Assembly: GCF_037094685.1 (NCBI RefSeq)
Contig: NZ_CP146614.1
Location: forward strand, 4,712,001 to 4,776,000
Length of the DNA: 64,000 nucleotides
Direction of reading: 5' to 3'
Source of the DNA: Massilia sp. METH4
GTDB taxonomy: Bacteria > Pseudomonadota > Gammaproteobacteria > Burkholderiales > Burkholderiaceae_D
Part shown: piece by piece, positions 62,533 to 64,000 of the stretch
How positions within the stretch are numbered: the first letter of the stretch is position 1
Layout: each line of letters starts with the position of its first letter
Position numbers and translations under genes: made by a program
Notes under the pieces: generated by a model
Database searches by the model: none
The model's input: the letters and a program-made list of their open reading frames with translations, nothing else
Told to the model about the DNA's origin: nothing

Positions 62533-62835
62533 ATGGACCTGACTCCCCGCGAAAAAGACAAGCTGCTGATTTTTACGGCCGGCCTGCTGGCCGAACGCCG
62601 CCTGGCACGCGGCCTGAAACTGAATTACCCCGAAGCGGTGGCGCTGATCACGGCCGCCATCATGGAAGGCGCGCGCGACGGCAAAAGCGTCGCGCAGCTG
62701 ATGTCCGAGGGCACGCAAATCCTGACCCGCGACCAGGTAATGGAGGGCATCCCCGAGATGATCCCCGATATCCAGGTCGAAGCGACTTTCCCGGACGGGA
62801 GCAAGCTGGTGACCGTCCACAACCCGATACCGTGA
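62533..62835 (+). CDS. ureA: urease gamma subunit UreA
   Basis: 100 residues, exact family length. Begins [20 protein letters not shown] and contains [20 protein letters not shown] and the C-terminal VTVHNPI. It is one of three structural chains of urease, which splits urea to ammonia and CO2. 12 bp after ureD and 8 bp before ureB. Confidence 0.96.
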   Translation: MDLTPREKDKLLIFTAGLLAERRLARGLKLNYPEAVALITAAIMEGARDGKSVAQLMSEGTQILTRDQVMEGIPEMIPDIQVEATFPDGSKLVTVHNPIP

Positions 62836-62843
62836 GGTGAAAC

Positions 62844-63173
62844 ATGATCCCGGGTGAATACAAACTGAACGACGGCGAGCTGCCGATCAACGATGGCCGC
62901 GAGACCGTGACCATCGTCGTCGCCAACGTGGGCGACCGCCCGATCCAGGTCGGCTCGCATTTTCACTTCTTCGAGGCGAACAACGCGCTGTCGTTCGAAC
63001 GCTGGAAGGCCTACGGCAAGCGGCTCAACATCCCGGCCGGCACGGCCGTGCGCTTCGAGCCGGGCCAGCAACGCACCGTGGAACTGATCGCGGTGCAGGG
63101 CGACCGCGAAGTCTATGGCTTTGCCGGCCAGGTCATGGGCAAGCTGAAGGACAACCCCGATCAGTCGGAATAA
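62844..63173 (+). CDS. ureB: urease beta subunit UreB
   Basis: 109 residues. Begins [19 protein letters not shown], with [20 protein letters not shown] and the [19 protein letters not shown] strand. Structural chain of the urease trimer, with the active site in UreC. Shares the operon, 23 bp upstream of ureC. Confidence 0.96.
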   Translation: MIPGEYKLNDGELPINDGRETVTIVVANVGDRPIQVGSHFHFFEANNALSFERWKAYGKRLNIPAGTAVRFEPGQQRTVELIAVQGDREVYGFAGQVMGKLKDNPDQSE

Positions 63174-63196
63174 AAACAGCAGAATAAGGAGATCAG

Positions 63197-64000
<804 letters not shown>

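Overview
The window is GC-rich (roughly two thirds G+C by eye) and reads like a chromosomal segment of a betaproteobacterium in the Oxalobacteraceae (Massilia/Duganella/Janthinobacterium group). The genus is an inference. It rests on the NsrR-Hmp pair, the DUF4214 secreted protein, many hybrid sensor kinases, a subclass B3 metallo-beta-lactamase of the kind known from Janthinobacterium, Ku plus LigD, and the ureDABC order. Both ends of the window cut genes: a NUDIX hydrolase on the left and ureC on the right.

Layout. 1-9.1 kb: NUDIX hydrolase; a porin / periplasmic binding protein / GGDEF-EAL operon; an aminotransferase-fold protein whose PLP lysine is replaced by glutamine; a hybrid sensor kinase. 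9.1-17.4 kb: KTSC protein; nitric-oxide module nsrR-hmp with a clear NsrR operator; HDOD protein from an apparently leaderless promoter; dadA with a divergent Lrp-type regulator; DUF4214/RTX secreted protein; a large helical protein with a hydrophobic hairpin. 17.6-21.2 kb: an AT-richer island of five overlapping genes that look like a STAND NTPase split over three reading frames (NTPase, winged helix, TPR plus tail anchor), preceded by two membrane proteins; a decayed IS481-type transposase lies on its right flank. This is the best candidate for an undescribed conflict or signalling system. 22-33.3 kb: NDH-2, a hemerythrin and a dense run of two-component and c-di-GMP genes. 33.5-34.1 kb: four identical tRNA-Arg(ACG) genes ending at a strong terminator. 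34.1-46.3 kb: class A beta-lactamase, LysR-dehydrogenase pair, a tripartite RND efflux operon led by a small membrane ORF and an esterase-fold pseudoenzyme, YfiH, and a B3 metallo-beta-lactamase. 46.5-56.4 kb: MFS transporter, LigD followed directly by an AadA-like nucleotidyltransferase, a LuxR protein with a degenerate HD-GYP domain, AhpD-like protein, Ku and a stress SDR. 56.5-64 kb: SulP transporter, DUF885 protein, secreted proteins and the start of the urease operon.

Several intergenic regions carry palindromic REP-like words (GGTGTCGTACACC, GGTGCCTGTCACC, GGGGACAGTCCCC types), and two hairpins show paired base changes that keep the stem. No CRISPR array, rRNA, complete insertion sequence or replication origin was seen. 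Coordinates were counted by hand from the sequence. Function calls come from motif recognition without any database search.
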